7,992 nt of DNA from Cryomorphaceae bacterium (lineage in GTDB: Bacteria; Bacteroidota; Bacteroidia; Flavobacteriales_D; Crocinitomicaceae), in the NCBI GenBank assembly GCA_027485365.1, contig JAIXRD010000082.1, forward strand, positions 1-7,992, given 5' to 3'. Positions 6,180-7,992 of this stretch are shown in pieces. Both the position numbers and the translations under genes were made by a program. The notes beneath the pieces are model-generated. The model ran no database searches and was not told where the DNA came from. It saw only the letters and a program-made list of their open reading frames with translations. Within the stretch, counting starts at the first letter, position 1, and the number at the start of each line of letters is the position of its first letter.

Positions 6180-7241
6180 TTACAGGTTTAAAACAGGTAC
6201 GCCACATTCAACTGCACATGCATTTAATGCTTTAAGTAACTCACTTGAAATGGGGATGCCATCACGCTGGCGTGTTGAAATTGATGTATCCGCGCCCTCT
6301 CCGGGAATCCGAATGCGATCAACCCCAGGCAGGGTGTTGGAGTCTTGAATGTCCCGAACTACGGCATACACCCGCTCAATAAAAAGAGCGCGCTCACCAA
6401 ATGCATCTGGATCGACTGCAATTAATGCCTGGCCCGTGTTCGTAACACCATCGTGGCATGCATTAAAGTCAATCGTCTCTTTTCCAACCGCTGCTCCGTT
6501 TAAGGTTCCAGCAAGAAGGCTAATCATCAAAGCCAAACCGTAGCCTTTGTAGTCACCAATCGGGAGCAAGGACCCCTCCCCTGCGCGCGCTGGATCTAAT
6601 ATTGGCTTACCGGAACGATCAATCATCCAGCCCTCAGGAATAGCCTCACCACGCTGTGCCGCCAACTTTACCTTGCCATAGGCAGCAACCGTAGTAGCCA
6701 TATCCAGCAAAACAATCGGCTGGCCTTTTTGCGTTGGCACTGCAATTGCAATCGGATTGGTGGAAAGCAATAAATCGGTGCCGCCCCAAGGAGCCATATG
6801 GTTTGCATTGCCAACCGCCATATAAATGCCAACCAGTCCACGCTCCGCCAACATTCGAACATAGACCGAGGCAGCCCCAGAATGATTTCCGTGATGGCTG
6901 CCTATCCAACATACCCCGTGCTCACGGGATTTTTTAGTAGCTAGCTCAACGACCTGATTCATCACTAGATGTCCAAGCCCATTGTCACCATTGATTAGTG
7001 CAGTAGCACCACGCTCGCGCTCTACCCGAATATGTGGATGCAGATTAATACCGCCCGCCTTAATCCGCTTAACATACGCAGGCAGCCTAAAAATGCCATG
7101 TCCATCAGCTCCAGCTAGGTCAGACTGCACCATCAGATGGGCCACAGTCTTCGCATCCAATGGCGGAACGCCATTCGAAATGAAAACGTCTGCAATGAAT
7201 TGCGCGGCCTGATGAATTGGTAAATGGCTAAGATTGGTCAT
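6180..7241 (-). CDS. Ldh family oxidoreductase (malate/L-lactate/sulfolactate dehydrogenase type)
   Basis: This 353-residue enzyme belongs to the Ldh_2 family (ComC, YiaK, AllD, archaeal-type malate dehydrogenase), cytoplasmic NAD(P)-dependent oxidoreductases acting on 2-hydroxy/2-oxo acids. Family signatures in order are DLAGADGHGIFRLPAYV (41-57, with the conserved active-site His48), NHSGAASVYV (119-128), APWGGTDLLLSTNPIAIAVP (150-169), LLDMATTVAAYGKV (178-191), GDYKGYGLALMISLLAG (229-245) and RIPGE near the C-terminus (311-315). The Ser that commonly precedes the active-site His (SHG) is Gly here (GHG). Length is normal for the family. The substrate cannot be assigned: members split between malate, lactate, sulfolactate, ureidoglycolate and diketogulonate. 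The gene starts six bases after the regulator's stop codon with only a weak ribosome binding site, so translation may be coupled. The Bug gene follows, which suggests a transported hydroxycarboxylate as substrate. Confidence 0.92.
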   Translation of the reverse strand: MTNLSHLPIHQAAQFIADVFISNGVPPLDAKTVAHLMVQSDLAGADGHGIFRLPAYVKRIKAGGINLHPHIRVERERGATALINGDNGLGHLVMNQVVELATKKSREHGVCWIGSHHGNHSGAASVYVRMLAERGLVGIYMAVGNANHMAPWGGTDLLLSTNPIAIAVPTQKGQPIVLLDMATTVAAYGKVKLAAQRGEAIPEGWMIDRSGKPILDPARAGEGSLLPIGDYKGYGLALMISLLAGTLNGAAVGKETIDFNACHDGVTNTGQALIAVDPDAFGERALFIERVYAVVRDIQDSNTLPGVDRIRIPGEGADTSISTRQRDGIPISSELLKALNACAVECGVPVLNL

Positions 7242-7247
7242 CGTACT

Positions 7248-7992
7248 TTATTGGTTTGCCGGGGTATTACGCAATTCCATGCTGTAAATGTATCTACCTT
7301 CGGGGTGATAGGTAACGGTAGCCTCAAACAATTTTCCACTGGCATCAAAATAGCGCCTTGTAATAACCAAACAAGCAGAGCCAATATCGACATTCAATGC
7401 ATCTGCATACTTTTGGTCTGCGCGCGCCGCATAGACATCTACCTCGGCGCGATCAATCTTTAGTGCAAAGCGCCGCTCAATTTGCTCAAAAACCATTAAT
7501 TGCGAGTGCTCTGGGTCGGTAGTGACATCAGCAAACTGGGGCAAGATATAAATATCAGTCCAAGCAATTGCTTGATTTGAATCTTGGTTCTTTCGAACGC
7601 CGCCAATGTGATACCACGAAGATCCAATCGGAGCATCTAAGACTTTTGCCAGCGCCTCATCGCACTCGATATACTCTTCGATTATATTCACCCGATACGT
7701 ATCTTTCGGATACCGCAAAATATCGGCCGGGGAATTGAAAGATTGCGTGAAGCGTCGCGGCGATAACCTTGAAATGACCTGTGTGGCAGCGCCCTGCTGC
7801 CTTAGGATTAAGCCATCCCGCTCTAAATTACTCAGGGCATGTCGCAATGTGTGCCTGCTGGCATTAAACAGTGTACACAACTTGCTTTCCGACGGAAGGT
7901 TGGATCCAACGGCCCAATACCCCTCACGAATGCGCTCAGAAAGTGCATTCGCGAGTGCCTGGTAAAGAGGAATGGTTGCAGTCAAATTAAGA
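7248..7992 (-). CDS. GntR-family transcriptional regulator with UTRA domain, 5' end uncertain at window edge
   Basis: This is a HutC/FarR-type GntR regulator, usually a repressor released by a small-molecule ligand. Counting from the TTG at 7985, residues about 5-70 are the winged helix-turn-helix: PLYQALANALSERIREGYW, then LPSESKLCTLFNASRHTLRHAL with the recognition helix, then ERDGLILRQQG for the wing. Residues about 95-240 are a UTRA ligand domain ending in the typical YHPEGRYIYSMELR. At 245 residues from the TTG it is about full family length. The frame stays open to the window edge and the TTG has no visible ribosome binding site in the seven bases available, so the real start may lie a few codons outside. 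It is the first gene of the operon with the dehydrogenase and the Bug protein and most likely controls that operon. The operator would be to the right, outside the window. Confidence 0.92.
   Translation of the reverse strand, partial: LNLTATIPLYQALANALSERIREGYWAVGSNLPSESKLCTLFNASRHTLRHALSNLERDGLILRQQGAATQVISRLSPRRFTQSFNSPADILRYPKDTYRVNIIEEYIECDEALAKVLDAPIGSSWYHIGGVRKNQDSNQAIAWTDIYILPQFADVTTDPEHSQLMVFEQIERRFALKIDRAEVDVYAARADQKYADALNVDIGSACLVITRRYFDASGKLFEATVTYHPEGRYIYSMELRNTPANQ

Noticed and set aside
6145..6207. Upstream in-frame ATG at 6207 as start of the Bug gene
   Set aside because: It would add 21 polar residues ahead of the signal peptide and overlap the dehydrogenase gene. The ATG at 6144 has GGAG at the right distance and starts a clean signal peptide.
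6646..6912. Minus-strand open frame of 88 codons inside the dehydrogenase gene
   Set aside because: It is an overlapping alternative frame of the strongly conserved dehydrogenase, with Cys/Trp-rich nonsense-like composition and no family match.
1..7992. CRISPR array, tRNA, rRNA, insertion sequence or phage genes
   Set aside because: No regularly spaced repeats, no cloverleaf-like or rRNA-like stretches, no transposase or integrase, and nearly all bases are accounted for by metabolic genes.

Overview
The window looks like chromosome of a free-living betaproteobacterium, most likely Burkholderiales and possibly Polynucleobacter-like. This rests on the mix of families (an FccB/SoxF sulfide dehydrogenase flavoprotein, DUF3422, a Bug-type binding protein, a TAXI protein and an adducin-type class II aldolase), the tight gene packing and the moderate GC content. 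No ribosomal marker is present, so the placement is an inference. I see no phage, insertion sequence, CRISPR array, tRNA or rRNA. This reads as ordinary metabolic and transport chromosome rather than a mobile island.

Layout. (1) 1-1054, plus strand: the 3' part of a flavocytochrome c/SoxF-type sulfide dehydrogenase flavoprotein, probably the tail of a sulfur-oxidation operon lying to the left. (2) 1085-1117: a perfect hairpin flanked by A and T runs, serving as a bidirectional terminator between the flavoprotein and the convergent next gene. (3) 1135-2490, minus: a DUF3422 membrane-anchored protein. (4) 2491-2629: a divergent intergenic region with a small palindrome. (5) 2630-3577, plus: a two-gene operon of a class II aldolase/adducin-family protein and a small 4-oxalocrotonate tautomerase-family enzyme. 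(6) 3582-5012, minus: a TAXI-family solute-binding protein held in the membrane by two predicted helices, convergent with the tautomerase gene across a 4-base gap. (7) 5013-5163: a likely promoter for the TAXI gene and a rho-independent terminator that closes the next operon. (8) 5164-7992, minus: an operon transcribed in the order GntR/UTRA regulator, Ldh-family (malate/L-lactate/sulfolactate type) dehydrogenase, Bug-family periplasmic binding protein. The regulator may continue past the right edge.

How the genes fit together. The right-hand operon has the logic of a small catabolic unit: a ligand-sensing repressor, an NAD(P)-dependent 2-hydroxyacid/2-oxoacid oxidoreductase, and a periplasmic binding protein of the family that usually captures carboxylates. 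The substrate is probably a hydroxycarboxylate that cannot be named from sequence. Neither the Bug nor the TAXI protein has its membrane permease subunits in the window. The aldolase-tautomerase pair is probably a second small carbon-metabolism unit, but both enzymes depart from the textbook active sites of their families, so their reactions remain open. No clearly new system is visible. The best leads are the orphan two-helix TAXI protein with a cytoplasmic tail, and the aldolase-tautomerase pair with atypical catalytic residues.
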